From NCBI RefSeq assembly GCF_009687865.1, contig NZ_BLAE01000004.1, positions 186,001 to 250,000 of the forward strand: DNA of 64,000 nucleotides, written 5' to 3'. Every line of letters starts with the position of its first letter. Within the stretch, counting starts at the first letter, position 1. The notes beneath the pieces are model-generated. The model saw only the letters and a list, made by a program, of their open reading frames with translations, was not told where the DNA came from and did not search any database. The DNA is from Acrocarpospora macrocephala (GTDB taxonomy: Bacteria; Actinomycetota; Actinomycetes; Streptosporangiales; Streptosporangiaceae). This document shows positions 52,379-61,690 of the stretch, one piece after another. The translations under genes were made by a program, and so were the position numbers.

Positions 52379-53743
52379 TCAGTACGCGGTCTGCTGGACC
52401 TGGTCGAGCCGCGTGAGCAGCTGGTCCAGGCTCGCCGGATCCTGGACGTAGGCGACGACGCTCTTGTGGAAGGCGTCGGACATGGGGGCGGGCATGCCAT
52501 CCTGCGCGCCGTAGACCACGGTGTCGGCGGAGGCGTACAGGCTCGCGGCCTTGCGGGACAGGACCGAGGTGTAGTCCGCCGGAGTCGTCCGCTTGTTGGG
52601 GCCGATCCACTGGCCGGTGCCCGCGATCAGCGAGCTGAACGCAGGGGAGGCGACGTACCGCATCAGCGCCCGGGTCTGCGGGGTGTCCCGCAGCGCCCCG
52701 AACATCTCGCCGGAGGTCACCAGCGCTGGGGGCCTGCCGGCGGTCGTGCCGGGGAAGGGGAAGAAGTCGATGTCGGTGATGGGCTGGACGTTCGGCACGG
52801 TCTGGGCCATCGAGTTGCCGAGCCAGTCGTTCTGTACGTGCAGGTAGCAGGCGGGCGGGCGACTGAAGAGGCCGACGGGGCTCTTGGCGAAGTTGGCGGT
52901 CAGCACGGCCTTCGACCCACCGCTGACCAGTTTCGCGTCGGTCGCGTACGCGCCGAACGCGGCGAACGCGGCGCGGACCTGGGGCGAGGTCCAGGCAAGC
53001 CTGCCCTGCCACCACTGGTTGTAAGCGTCGACGCCGGCCTGCTGGAGCATGAACTGCTGGATCCAGATCGCGCCCGGCCAACCGCTGGTAGGCCCGGACT
53101 CCAACCCGATGCACCAGGGGGTATGGCCGGCGGCGGCGGATTGCTTGACCCAGGCGTCGAGGTCGGCCAGGGTGCCGGAGGTGGGGCCCTTGTACGACTT
53201 GGGGTCGTACCAGACCAGGCCCGCGACGGCGGAGGTGCCGGGCAGGGCGTAGAGCTTGCCGCCCGCCGAGCCGAGCTCGACCAGCCCGGCCGGGAAGTCC
53301 TTCTTGACGGTCGGAACGTCCACGATTCCGTCGAGGGCGACCAGTTTGCCCTGAGTGGCGAGCGTGTGGACCTGGCCCGCGCTGGGATTGGACACGACGT
53401 CGGGCGGGTTGCCCCCGGCGATCCTCGTCTGCAGGACCGCGGTGAGGTCCTGCGTGCCCTCATATTTGATCGTGATTCCGGTGGCGTCCTCGAACGGCTT
53501 GAAAGTGCTGAGGTACGCCGTCAGGTAGGGCCCACTCAGCACGCCGAGGATGCTGACGGTCCCCCCGAGCCGCTTGCCTTCCGCAGCCGCCGTGGCAGCG
53601 GTGTGCGCCGCGTCGACGACCCCGGCGGCGGCGCTGGACGGTGCCTGCCGGGGCACGGCGGCACCGCATGCGGTGATGAGTACGGCGGCAAGGCCTGCGG
53701 AGACAAAGGGTGGCAGGGCGCATTGGATTCGGTGGAGGGTCAC
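52379..53743 (-). CDS. Sugar ABC transporter substrate-binding lipoprotein
   Basis: This 454-residue extracellular solute-binding family 1 protein has the lipobox VLITACGA (Cys at about 26) and a domain with VSILGVLSGPYLTAYLSTFKPFEDATGITIKYEGTQDLTAVLQTRIAGGNPPDVVSNPSAGQV. It captures a mono- or oligosaccharide for the two permeases that follow. It starts at GTG after AAGGAGCCAGA and is divergent from the LacI regulator. The sugar is unknown. Confidence 0.9.
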   Translation of the reverse strand: MTLHRIQCALPPFVSAGLAAVLITACGAAVPRQAPSSAAAGVVDAAHTAATAAAEGKRLGGTVSILGVLSGPYLTAYLSTFKPFEDATGITIKYEGTQDLTAVLQTRIAGGNPPDVVSNPSAGQVHTLATQGKLVALDGIVDVPTVKKDFPAGLVELGSAGGKLYALPGTSAVAGLVWYDPKSYKGPTSGTLADLDAWVKQSAAAGHTPWCIGLESGPTSGWPGAIWIQQFMLQQAGVDAYNQWWQGRLAWTSPQVRAAFAAFGAYATDAKLVSGGSKAVLTANFAKSPVGLFSRPPACYLHVQNDWLGNSMAQTVPNVQPITDIDFFPFPGTTAGRPPALVTSGEMFGALRDTPQTRALMRYVASPAFSSLIAGTGQWIGPNKRTTPADYTSVLSRKAASLYASADTVVYGAQDGMPAPMSDAFHKSVVAYVQDPASLDQLLTRLDQVQQTAY

Positions 53744-53779
53744 TCTGGCTCCTTATGGGCGAGCCGTGGGGCGGAGACC

Positions 53780-53834
53780 TCAGTGAAATGCCACTGAAAC
53801 GAAACTGTCAACTGCTTCTGTCGAAGCACTTCGA
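53780..53834. promoter_or_regulatory. Palindromes in the LacI/transporter divergent region
   Basis: TCAGTG-AAATGC-CACTGA (53780-53797) and TCGAAG-CA-CTTCGA (53821-53834) are perfect inverted repeats in the region between the transporter operon and the LacI gene. LacI-family operators are short palindromes with CG-containing centres, so either could be the site. Neither matches a textbook CGAAAGCGCTTTCG-like form exactly. Confidence 0.5.
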
Positions 53835-53891
53835 TGCTTAGTCTTGGAGCGGTCGAGATTGGCTGAAGCGAATGCCTGGAGGCCCCCCGAA

Positions 53892-54905
53892 GTGTCGCGG
53901 AGAATAACGATCTACGATGTCGCCGCGCGGGCGGGAGTCAGCATCTCCACCGTCTCGCTGGCGATGAACTCGCCAACGCGGGTCAGCCAGGCCATGCGCA
54001 CCCGGGTGTACGAGGCTGCCGACGCGCTCGGCTTCGAACCCAAGACCGAGGCGGTCGCCCGCGCCCGGCGCGGCGTCGGCCGGATCGGGGTGCTGGCGCC
54101 GTTCAGCTCCTATCCGTCGTTCTACGCCAGGCTCAACGGGGTGTTCGCGGCGGCGCGCGACCACCCCACGGAGATCGTGCTGTTCGACCACCGGTGGGTC
54201 GGCGCGGCCTCACCGCTGCTCAGCAGCCTGCCCAGGTCGGGCGGACGGCTGGACGGCCTGATCGTCATGGGGGTGCCGATGGAACAGGCCGTCGCCGACC
54301 GGCTGCGCGAGTCCCCGATGGCGATCGTGCTGGTCGAAGGCCGGCACGATCACTTCGACTCGGTGCGCATCGACAACGTCGCCGGGGGACGCCTGGCCGC
54401 CGACCACCTGGTGGAGCGGGGTTACGAGAGTTTCGGGTTCGTCGGCGAGGCCCAGCGCTCGCACCGCTACCGCTCGCCGTCGGAGAAACGGCTCCAGGGT
54501 TTCCGCGAGCGTCTGGAGGAACTCGGCAAGCTCCTGCACCCGCAGAACATCGCACTGATCGACCTGCACGCCGACCCCGATACCTCCACCCACGGGGTGA
54601 TGCCCCGGCTGCTCCGGCCGCCCGCGGCGCTGTTCGCCCACAGCGACACCCTCGCCGCCCGTGTCCTGCGCGAGATCCGGTCCCGGGGCATCCGCGTGCC
54701 GCACGACCTGGGCCTGATGGGCTTCGACGACAGCGAGCTGGCCACCAGCCTCGACCTCACCTCGATCCGCCAGCCCCTCCACGAATCCGGAAAGGCGGCG
54801 GTCGAACTCCTCCTCGACCGCCTCCGCAACCCCGACGCCCCCGAACGCGAGATATCCCTCAAACTCCAGTTGACCCCTCGCCTCACCACCGCGACCCACT
54901 CCTGA
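53892..54905 (+). CDS. LacI-family transcriptional regulator
   Basis: This 337-residue regulator has the DNA-binding domain RRITIYDVAARAGVSISTVSLAMNSPTRVSQAMRTRVYEAADALGF and a periplasmic-binding-like effector domain (LDGLIVMGVPM ... LMGFDDSELATSLDLTSIRQPLHESGKAAVELL). The GTG at 53892 is chosen because GGAGG lies 9 bases upstream and the helix-turn-helix begins at once; a TTG at 53844 would add 16 residues. It probably represses the divergent sugar transporter/esterase operon in the absence of its sugar. Confidence 0.9.
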   Translation: MSRRITIYDVAARAGVSISTVSLAMNSPTRVSQAMRTRVYEAADALGFEPKTEAVARARRGVGRIGVLAPFSSYPSFYARLNGVFAAARDHPTEIVLFDHRWVGAASPLLSSLPRSGGRLDGLIVMGVPMEQAVADRLRESPMAIVLVEGRHDHFDSVRIDNVAGGRLAADHLVERGYESFGFVGEAQRSHRYRSPSEKRLQGFRERLEELGKLLHPQNIALIDLHADPDTSTHGVMPRLLRPPAALFAHSDTLAARVLREIRSRGIRVPHDLGLMGFDDSELATSLDLTSIRQPLHESGKAAVELLLDRLRNPDAPEREISLKLQLTPRLTTATHS

Positions 54906-54917
54906 CCTGTCACCACA

Positions 54918-55050
54918 TCACCAGCGTTCTTGAAACGTCAGGCCGTCCCGCAGGTTGTGCCGGATCGCGTTCTCCAGGAGGTTCTGCACCAGCCGTTCGA
55001 CCAGCGCCGGGTCACCCGCGGTCGGCGCGGATCCCGGCGCGCGTACCCGT
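54918..55050 (-). pseudogene. Remnant of a sensor histidine kinase (ATPase N-box region)
   Basis: Read on the minus strand, this stretch encodes GDPALVERLVQNLLENAIRHN followed by LRDGLTFQERW and a stop. LVERLVQNLLENAIRHN is the N-box region of histidine-kinase ATPase domains. Only about 42 residues remain, with no start and no G boxes. It lies directly next to the CNNM gene stop, so the rest of a kinase gene has been lost. Confidence 0.65.
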
Positions 55051-56325
55051 TCAACCGGAGATGATGACGGATTCGTCAGTCATTCGGCGGACGACGACGG
55101 TGCTGATGCGGTTGCGGCGGCCGGCGAGGTTTTCGGCCGTTAGGCGGAGGCCTTTCACGGAGGCTTCTGAGCCGGCGATGGGGACGCGGCCGAGGGCGTG
55201 AGCGAGGAGGCCGCCGACGGTGTCGACGTCTTCGACTTCGATGTCGGTGTCGAACATTTCGGCTAGTTCGTCAACGGAGAGGCGGGCGGTGACGCGGGCG
55301 GCGCCTTCGGAGAGCCACTCGACGCGGGGGGCCTCGTGGTCGTACTCGTCGGCGATCTCTCCGACGATCTCCTCGATCACGTCTTCGATGGTGACCAGGC
55401 CCGCGGTGCCGCCGTACTCGTCGATGACGATGGCCAGGTGGATCTGGCGGGCCTGCATCTCGCGCAGGAGCTCGTCGATCGGCTTGCTCTCGGGGACGTA
55501 GGTGGCGGGGCGCATCAGCTCCTCGATGCGGATGTCGGTCTCGCCGGTGTCCTGCATGCGCAGGACGATGTCCTTGAGGTAGGCGATGCCGATGACGTCG
55601 TCCTCGTTCTCGCCGGTTACGGGCACGCGGGAGAATCCGCTCCGGAGCGCCAAGGACAGCGCCTGGGACAGGGTCTTGTTGCGTTCGATGAAGACCATGT
55701 CGGTGCGCGGGACCATGACCTCGCGGACCAGGGTGTCGCCCAGCTCGAAGACCGAGTGGATCATTTCCCGCTCGTCCGGTTCGATGACGCGGCGTTCCTC
55801 GGCCAGGTCGACCAGGTCGCGCAGCTCGGCCTCGGAGGTGAACGGGCCCTCGCGGAAGCCCTTGCCGGGCGTGACGGCGTTCCCCAGCAGGATCAGCAGC
55901 TTCGGCAGGGGGCCGAAGATGCGCGTCAAGCCGTACACGATGGGGGCGCTGGCCAGCGCGACCGGTTCGGCGTGCTGGCGGCCGAGAGTGCGCGGCGAGA
56001 CGCCGACGATCACGTAGCTGACCAGGATCATGACGGCGGCGGCCACCGCGTACGCCTGGCCGGTGTCGCCGAGCCAGTCGATGAACAGCAGGGTCGCGAT
56101 CACGGTGGCGGCCAGTTCGCAGCTGAGCCGCAGCAGCAGGAGCAGGTTCAGGTAGCGCGGCGGATCGGCCACGATCGCCTGCAGCCGCACCGCCCCCCGA
56201 CGGCCGTCCTTGACGAACTCCTCGGCGCGCACGCGCGAGATCCGCGTGAGCGCGGTCTCCGCGCTCGCGAGCAGGCCGCCGGTCACGATGAGCGCGACGG
56301 CCGAGAACAACCAGCCGTTAGTCAC
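55051..56325 (-). CDS. CNNM/CBS-domain membrane protein (HlyC/CorC type)
   Basis: This 424-residue protein has an N-terminal DUF21 membrane domain (about residues 1-190 with four hydrophobic segments), two CBS domains ([17 protein letters not shown] to LRRMQ-like region and [54 protein letters not shown]) and a C-terminal CorC_HlyC domain. It is linked to magnesium or cobalt homeostasis. The GTG at 56325 lies in a GTGA overlap with ybeY; another GTG at 56349 is possible. Confidence 0.9.
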   Translation of the reverse strand: MTNGWLFSAVALIVTGGLLASAETALTRISRVRAEEFVKDGRRGAVRLQAIVADPPRYLNLLLLLRLSCELAATVIATLLFIDWLGDTGQAYAVAAAVMILVSYVIVGVSPRTLGRQHAEPVALASAPIVYGLTRIFGPLPKLLILLGNAVTPGKGFREGPFTSEAELRDLVDLAEERRVIEPDEREMIHSVFELGDTLVREVMVPRTDMVFIERNKTLSQALSLALRSGFSRVPVTGENEDDVIGIAYLKDIVLRMQDTGETDIRIEELMRPATYVPESKPIDELLREMQARQIHLAIVIDEYGGTAGLVTIEDVIEEIVGEIADEYDHEAPRVEWLSEGAARVTARLSVDELAEMFDTDIEVEDVDTVGGLLAHALGRVPIAGSEASVKGLRLTAENLAGRRNRISTVVVRRMTDESVIISG

Positions 56326-56792
56326 GGCTTCGGGCGCACCTCCCGCCACGATTCGAGCAACTCGCCCTGGAGGCCGAACATCTCGGCGTGCTCCTCGGGC
56401 TCGGCGTGATCGTAGCCCAATAGATGCAGGATGCCATGGGTGCAGAGCATCTCCAGCTCGGCCTGCGCGCTGTGCCCGGCCTCGGCGGCCTGCTTGGCGG
56501 CCACGACGGGGCAGAGCACGACGTCGCCGAGCAGCGCCGGATCCGGCGAGGTCTCCTCCGACCTGGCCTGATGCGGGCGCAGCTCGTCCATGGGGAAGGC
56601 CAGCACGTCAGTCGGGCCGGGCTCGCCCATCCACTGCTCGTGCAGGGCGGTCATCGCCGCCTCGTCCACCACCAGGATGGACAGTTCGGCGAGCGGGTTG
56701 ATGCCCATCCGGCCCAGCACGTGCCCGGCGAGGGCGACCAGGGTGCCCTCGTCGATCTCGGTGCCGGACTCGTTGGCGACCTCGATGCTCAT
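56322..56792 (-). CDS. ybeY: Endoribonuclease YbeY (16S rRNA maturation)
   Basis: This 156-residue zinc endoribonuclease has the H-x3-H-x5-H motif [23 protein letters not shown]. The N-terminal half includes [33 protein letters not shown], typical of the family. It acts in 3' processing of 16S rRNA and ribosome quality control. It overlaps phoH and the CNNM gene by 4 bp each. Confidence 0.95.
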   Translation of the reverse strand: MSIEVANESGTEIDEGTLVALAGHVLGRMGINPLAELSILVVDEAAMTALHEQWMGEPGPTDVLAFPMDELRPHQARSEETSPDPALLGDVVLCPVVAAKQAAEAGHSAQAELEMLCTHGILHLLGYDHAEPEEHAEMFGLQGELLESWREVRPKP

Positions 56793-57808
56793 CGACGGCT
56801 CCTGGAACGGTTGCCGGTCGCGCGCGGGTCGGAGGCGATCGCCGCGTCATACTTGCCGTAGGCGTCCACGATCTCGCTGACCAGCTTGTGGCGGACCACG
56901 TCGGCGCTGGTCAACCGGCTGAAGTGGATGTCGGAGATGCCATCGAGGATACCCTGGACCACCTTCAGGCCGCTGTCCTGCCCGCCGGGAAGATCGATCT
57001 GGGTCACATCACCGGTCACCACGATCTTGGAGTTGAACCCCAGCCGGGTGAGGAACATCTTCATCTGCTCCGGCGAGGTGTTCTGCGCCTCATCCAGAAT
57101 GATGAATGCATCATTAAGGGTCCTACCACGCATATAAGCCAGCGGCGCCACCTCGATCGTCCCCGCCGCCATCAGCCGCGGGATCGAGTCGGGGTCGAGC
57201 ATGTCGTGCAACGCGTCATACAGCGGCCGCAGGTACGGATCGATCTTCTCGTACAGCGTGCCCGGCAGGAACCCGAGCCGCTCGCCCGCCTCCACGGCGG
57301 GCCGGGTCAGGATGATCCGGTTGACCTTCTTCTCCTGCAGCGCCTTCACGGCCTTGGCCATCGCCAGATAGGTCTTGCCCGTGCCGGCGGGACCGATCCC
57401 GAACACGATCGTGTGCCGGTCGATCATGTCCACATACCGCTTCTGGTTCACGGTCTTCGGCCGGATCGTACGCCCACGCGAGGAGATGATGTCCATCGAC
57501 AGCACCTCGGCGGGCTTGCCGGAGCTCATCCGGAGCATGGCGATGCTGCGTTCGACGGAGTCGGGGGTGAGTTCGGCGCCGGACTTGGCCAGCTCCACGA
57601 GCTCCTCGAAGAGGCGGACGACCACGCCGCTCTCGTCTGGCGGCCCGGTGATGGTGATTTCGTTGCCCCGCACGTGGATGTCGGCCCTGAACGACTTCTC
57701 GATGACTCTCAGCAGCTCGTCTCGCGAGCCCAGAATGCTGATCATCGCGTGCTCATCGGGGATGACCACTTTCGCGTGGGTCTTCGGTGTTTCTCGCGTC
57801 TCGGACAT
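56789..57808 (-). CDS. PhoH-family ATPase
   Basis: This 339-residue PhoH-like protein has a KH-like N-terminus and the ATPase core [25 protein letters not shown] (Walker A), [40 protein letters not shown] and [26 protein letters not shown] (Walker B). The family is linked to RNA metabolism and is regularly found upstream of ybeY. It overlaps ybeY by 4 bp. Confidence 0.94.
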   Translation of the reverse strand: MSETRETPKTHAKVVIPDEHAMISILGSRDELLRVIEKSFRADIHVRGNEITITGPPDESGVVVRLFEELVELAKSGAELTPDSVERSIAMLRMSSGKPAEVLSMDIISSRGRTIRPKTVNQKRYVDMIDRHTIVFGIGPAGTGKTYLAMAKAVKALQEKKVNRIILTRPAVEAGERLGFLPGTLYEKIDPYLRPLYDALHDMLDPDSIPRLMAAGTIEVAPLAYMRGRTLNDAFIILDEAQNTSPEQMKMFLTRLGFNSKIVVTGDVTQIDLPGGQDSGLKVVQGILDGISDIHFSRLTSADVVRHKLVSEIVDAYGKYDAAIASDPRATGNRSRSRR

Positions 57809-57853
57809 GGGCGGCCGTTGCGGCCTGCTCGCCTCCCTAATTTCTCACCAATG

Positions 57854-58192
57854 CTAGCCGAGGCGCAGGCTGAGACCGGTGCCGCCGAGCACGTGCGCGT
57901 GCGCGTGGAAGACCGTCCGCCCGGCGTCCGGGCCGGTGTTGAAAATGACACGATATCCGGATTCGACGATGCCCTCCTGGGCGGCGACCGCCGCCGCGGC
58001 GAGGAGCACGTCGTTGGCCAGACCAGCTTGGGCGAGCGCCTCCGCGTCCTCGAGGTGCTCTTTGGGGATGACCAGAACGTGCACCGGCGCGTGCGGATTG
58101 ATGTCCCGGAAGGCCAGCGTGGTCGGGGTCTCATGGACGACCGTGGCGGGAATCCCCCCGGCCACTATCGTGCAGAACAGGCAATCACTCAC
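57854..58192 (-). CDS. HIT-family nucleotide-binding protein
   Basis: This 112-residue protein has CLFCTIVAGGIPATVVHETPTTLAFRDINPHAPVHVLVIPKEH and the catalytic triad HAHAHVLGG (H-x-H-x-H). It probably hydrolyses adenosine phosphoramidate-type nucleotides. It starts at GTG and lies 45 bp upstream of phoH on the same strand, part of the usual HIT-phoH-ybeY string. Confidence 0.93.
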   Translation of the reverse strand: MSDCLFCTIVAGGIPATVVHETPTTLAFRDINPHAPVHVLVIPKEHLEDAEALAQAGLANDVLLAAAAVAAQEGIVESGYRVIFNTGPDAGRTVFHAHAHVLGGTGLSLRLG

Positions 58193-58322
58193 AGCCGGAA
58201 GCCTAGCGTTGCCAATCGGTAATCCCGTGATGGTCCCGCGGGAAGATCCGCCCGGATAGGGTTTATGTGCGACACTGCACCGTCAACTAAACCCCCGTGT
58301 CGGGCGAGGACACAACTGGGCC

Positions 58323-58928
58323 ATGCCCCCTAAAGATTCGGAAGAGCGTAAACCCTCGGGCAAGGACGAGCGTCCTACTGATGTGACCACCGAGACCCTC
58401 GTGGCCGAAAGGTCGCTGGGAGCGGTGCCCGTCGGGTGGGATGCCGACATGGCCGTAACGGCGCTCTATAGCGCGCACTATCGGTCACTTGTGCGTCTCG
58501 CAGTGTTGCTGGTCCGCGATGTGGCCAGCGCCGAGGAGGTCGTCCAGGACGCGTTCGTCGCCCTTCATGGCGCCTGGCGCAGACTGCGCGACCCCGACAA
58601 GGCACTCGCTTACCTGCGCCAGTCGGTCGTCAACCGATCGCGCTCCGTGCTGCGTCATCGCGCCGTCGTCGAGAAGTACGCCCCCAAGGGCTTGCCGGAC
58701 GCGCCGAGCGCGGAGAACGGCGCGATCGGCGAGCTCGAACGCACCGCGGTCATCGAGGCGTTACGCGGCCTGCCCACCCGGCAGCGTGAGGCCTTGGTGC
58801 TGCGTTACTACGGCGATCTCTCCGAGGCCGACATCGCCAGCGCGATGGGCATCAGCAAGGGTGCGGTGAAGAGTCACACGGCGCGCGGCATGGCCGCACT
58901 ACGGCAGGTACTGGAGAAGTTCTCATGA
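58323..58928 (+). CDS. SigE-family (ECF) RNA polymerase sigma factor
   Basis: This 201-residue sigma factor has a 45-residue polar N-terminus, region 2 (LYSAHYRSLVRLAVLLVRDVASAEEVVQDAFVALHGAWRRLRDPDKALAYLRQSVVNRSRS) and region 4 (ALRGLPTRQREALVLRYYGDLSEADIASAMGISKGAVKSHTARGMAAL). It is of the SigE-like ECF group of actinomycetes. It overlaps the next gene by 4 bp (ATGA); that gene is a probable membrane anti-sigma partner. Confidence 0.92.
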   Translation: MPPKDSEERKPSGKDERPTDVTTETLVAERSLGAVPVGWDADMAVTALYSAHYRSLVRLAVLLVRDVASAEEVVQDAFVALHGAWRRLRDPDKALAYLRQSVVNRSRSVLRHRAVVEKYAPKGLPDAPSAENGAIGELERTAVIEALRGLPTRQREALVLRYYGDLSEADIASAMGISKGAVKSHTARGMAALRQVLEKFS

Positions 58929-59602
58929 CCATCCCCCCCGACGAGTACGGCGATCTGCTCCGCCGTGCAATGCGCGCGGAGGCGGACTCGGTCGTGCCGT
59001 CTCCGGAAGGCCTGAACATCATCAGGCAGCGCATCGAGAACCGTGGCTTCAACGGTCTGCGCAACATCTTCTGGTGGCGGATCGGCGCCTCGGTGGCCGC
59101 CGCCGCCCTGGTGGCGGGCACCGTCGTCATGGTCGTCCCCGGCCTTCGCGAGCAGGTGGAGACCAACCTGACCACCGGCAACGAATCGGGCCAGGTACCC
59201 GAGATCGGCGCCACCAACCAGCCACCGCCGCCACCGCCGACGGCTCCCCTTACCATTCTCCCGGCGACGCCCAGCGTCCCGGGCGAGGTTCCCGCGCAGT
59301 CCACCGCGACCGCTCCCCCGTCCCCGACGCCCGCGGCCGCCACACCCGACCCGTGCGCCTCCCCGACCACGACGCCCACTGTCGTGGAGCCCGAGCCCAC
59401 CAACGACGAGGACTGCCCGCCGGACGAGACGCCCGCGCCGAACACCCCCAGCCCGAAGCCGAGCCCGTCGGAGACGCCCACACCGTCGCCGAGCCCGACG
59501 CCGAGCGGCTGTTCGGGGGACGGGTGCTCGACCACACCCACCCCGCTGGTCAGCAGCGGTCCCGCCACAGAGTCGGCCTCAGGTCTGGCCTCTACCACAT
59601 AA
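58925..59602 (+). CDS. Probable membrane-bound anti-sigma partner with Pro/Thr-rich tail
   Basis: This 225-residue protein has a cytoplasmic N-terminus of about 50 residues, one membrane helix (IGASVAAAALVAGTVVMVVPGL), and an external tail of about 135 residues very rich in Pro, Thr and Ser (PSPKPSPSETPTPSPSPTPS) with four Cys. Position after a SigE-type sigma gene and translational coupling suggest it holds the sigma factor at the membrane; no classical zinc anti-sigma motif is seen. The low-complexity tail may be a cell-wall spacer. Confidence 0.72.
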   Translation: MTIPPDEYGDLLRRAMRAEADSVVPSPEGLNIIRQRIENRGFNGLRNIFWWRIGASVAAAALVAGTVVMVVPGLREQVETNLTTGNESGQVPEIGATNQPPPPPPTAPLTILPATPSVPGEVPAQSTATAPPSPTPAAATPDPCASPTTTPTVVEPEPTNDEDCPPDETPAPNTPSPKPSPSETPTPSPSPTPSGCSGDGCSTTPTPLVSSGPATESASGLASTT

Positions 59603-59662
59603 GTCAGATCCGGCCCGGCCCACAGGCCACATAAGTCCGGACTTAATCCGGAACGGCTCACT

Positions 59663-59690
59663 CCGGGGGCGGCACGCACGCTGCCCCCGG
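59663..59690. terminator. Hairpin terminator after sigma/anti-sigma operon
   Basis: CCGGGGGC (59663-59670) pairs with GCCCCCGG (59683-59690) across a 12-base loop. It lies between the convergent anti-sigma and rsmE genes. Upstream is a palindrome AAGTCCGGACTT (about 59632-59643), and downstream CTGGGCCGTCCTCGAC is repeated (59758 and 59780). Confidence 0.7.
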
Positions 59691-59807
59691 CGCCGCTCCG
59701 AGTTTCCCCTCCCGGGCTTCCCCTTCCGGCCCTCTTCGAGGCTCCCTCTCGACGCTTCTGGGCCGTCCTCGACACGCCTCTGGGCCGTCCTCGACGAGGA
59801 CGGGCTG

Positions 59808-60533
59808 TTACCAGCGCCCGGTTCGGGCCAGGAGGACGGCTGCTGCGGCGACGCCTGCCGTCGAGGTGCGCAACACTGTGGGGCCGAGCAGGGCCGGCGT
59901 CGCACCCGCCGCCCGAAATTTCGCGATTTCGTCGTCGGTGATGCCGCCCTCCGGGCCGACCACAAGAACGATGTCGCCCTTCTCCGGCAGATCCACGCGG
60001 CTCAACGGCTCCGCCGCCTCCTCGTGCAGGACGACGGCTAGGGCGGCGTCCGCGAGCAAGGCGGCGACCCGGGTGGTGCTCGCCTGGTCAGCGATCTCCG
60101 GCAGATGAAAGCGACGCGCCTGCTTGGCGGCCTCCCGCGCGGTCGAACGCCACCGCGCCAGTGTTTTCTCCCCGCGCTCACCCTTCCACTGGGTGACACA
60201 ACGCCCGGCCGCCCACGGGACGATCTCGTCCACCCCGGCCTCGGTCATCGTCTCCACCGCCAGCTCGCCCCGGTCGCCCTTGGGCAGGCCCTGCACGACG
60301 ACCAGCCGCGGCTCGGGCGCGGGCACGTCGTAGCGGCGCAGGACGTCCAGATCGAGGGCGTCCTTGCGCGCCTCCGCGACCACACATTCGGCCACGGCGC
60401 CCGCGCCATCGGTCAGGTCGACGCGTTCGCCCGCGCGCAGGCGCCGTACCGACGCGGCATGCCGCCCTTCCGGGCCGTCGAGCAGGATGCGCGAGCGGGC
60501 ACCCAGGTCGTGCAGGAACACGGGCACAGTCAT
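59808..60533 (-). CDS. rsmE: 16S rRNA (uracil1498-N3)-methyltransferase RsmE
   Basis: This 241-residue SPOUT methyltransferase has an N-terminal PUA-like domain (VFLHDLGARSRILLDGPEGRHAASVRRLRAGERVDLTDGAG) and a knot domain ending LVVGPEGGITDDEIAKFRAAGATPALLGPTVLRTSTAG, the RsmE signature. The ATG at 60533 follows GGGGGTGATGGTC. It is the third gene of the hrcA-dnaJ-rsmE string. Confidence 0.95.
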   Translation of the reverse strand: MTVPVFLHDLGARSRILLDGPEGRHAASVRRLRAGERVDLTDGAGAVAECVVAEARKDALDLDVLRRYDVPAPEPRLVVVQGLPKGDRGELAVETMTEAGVDEIVPWAAGRCVTQWKGERGEKTLARWRSTAREAAKQARRFHLPEIADQASTTRVAALLADAALAVVLHEEAAEPLSRVDLPEKGDIVLVVGPEGGITDDEIAKFRAAGATPALLGPTVLRTSTAGVAAAAVLLARTGRW

Positions 60534-60556
60534 GACCATCACCCCCGCATCGTGTC

Positions 60557-61690
60557 TCAGCGGCCGTTGAACGCGTCCTTCAGGCGGGAGAAGAAGCCCT
60601 GCTGGCCGGGGGTGAACTTGCCGGGCGGGCGTTCCTCGTTGCGCAGCCGGGACAGCTCCCGGAGCAGCTCCTCCTGCTGGGCGTCGAGTTTGAGCGGCGT
60701 CTCCACGTTGACGTGGATCAGCAGGTCGCCGCGGCCGGTCTCGTTGAGGCGCTGCACGCCCCGGCCGTACAGCGGGATGACCTGGCCGGACTGGGTGCCC
60801 GGGCGGACGTCGATCTCCTCGGTGCCGTCCAGGGTCTCCATGCTGAGCGAGGTGCCCAGGGCGGCGGCGGTCATCGGGATCTGCACCGTGCAGTGCAGGT
60901 CGTCGCCGCGCCGCTCGAAGATGGCGTGCGGCCGCTCGACGATCTCCAGGAACAGGTCTCCGGGCGGCCCGCCGCCCGGCCCGATCTCGCCTTCCCCGGC
61001 CAGCTGGATGTGGGTGCCGTCCTCCACGCCCGCCGGGATCCTGACCTTGATCGTACGGCGGGTGCGAACGCGCCCGTCGCCCGAGCACTCCTGGCACGGA
61101 TGCCGGATCACGCTGCCATACCCGCCGCACTGGGGGCACGGCCGCGAGGTCATGACCTGGCCCAGGAACGAGCGTGTCACCTGCGAGACCTCACCCCGGC
61201 CATGGCACATGTCGCACGTGTCGGGATGGGTTCCGGCGGCCGCGCCGGAGCCCTGGCAGACCTCGCAGAGCACGGCGGTGTCGACCACCAGCTCGCGGGT
61301 GGTGCCGAAGCCCGACTCGGCCAGGTCCAGTTCGACCCGGATGGTGGCGTTGCGCCCGCGGCGGGCCCGGGACCGGGGGCCGCGGGAGGCGGACGCCGTA
61401 CCGAAAAAGGCGTCCATGATGTCGCTGAAGGGGAAGCCCTGGCCGAAGCCGCCGGCGCCCGCGCCACCGCCGCCGCCGAACGGGTCGCCGCCCAGATCGT
61501 GCATCTGGCGCTTCTGCGGATCCGACAGGACCTCGTAGGCCTGCGTGATCTCCTTGAACCGCTCCTGCGTCTGCGGATCGGGGTTGACGTCCGGATGGAG
61601 CTCGCGCGCCAGCCGCCGGTAGGCTTTCTTGATCTCGTCCTGGCTGGCGTCCCGGCGCACCCCGAGGGTCGCGTAATAGTCCTTGGCCAC
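60557..61690 (-). CDS. dnaJ: Chaperone DnaJ
   Basis: This 377-residue type I J-protein has a J domain ([34 protein letters not shown] with HPD), a G/F-rich region ([20 protein letters not shown]), four CxxCxGxG-like zinc repeats ([32 protein letters not shown]) and the C-terminal substrate domains. It is the HrcA-linked DnaJ2 of actinomycetes. The GTG start directly abuts the hrcA stop, so it is likely regulated by the CIRCE/HrcA switch. Confidence 0.96.
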   Translation of the reverse strand: MAKDYYATLGVRRDASQDEIKKAYRRLARELHPDVNPDPQTQERFKEITQAYEVLSDPQKRQMHDLGGDPFGGGGGAGAGGFGQGFPFSDIMDAFFGTASASRGPRSRARRGRNATIRVELDLAESGFGTTRELVVDTAVLCEVCQGSGAAAGTHPDTCDMCHGRGEVSQVTRSFLGQVMTSRPCPQCGGYGSVIRHPCQECSGDGRVRTRRTIKVRIPAGVEDGTHIQLAGEGEIGPGGGPPGDLFLEIVERPHAIFERRGDDLHCTVQIPMTAAALGTSLSMETLDGTEEIDVRPGTQSGQVIPLYGRGVQRLNETGRGDLLIHVNVETPLKLDAQQEELLRELSRLRNEERPPGKFTPGQQGFFSRLKDAFNGR

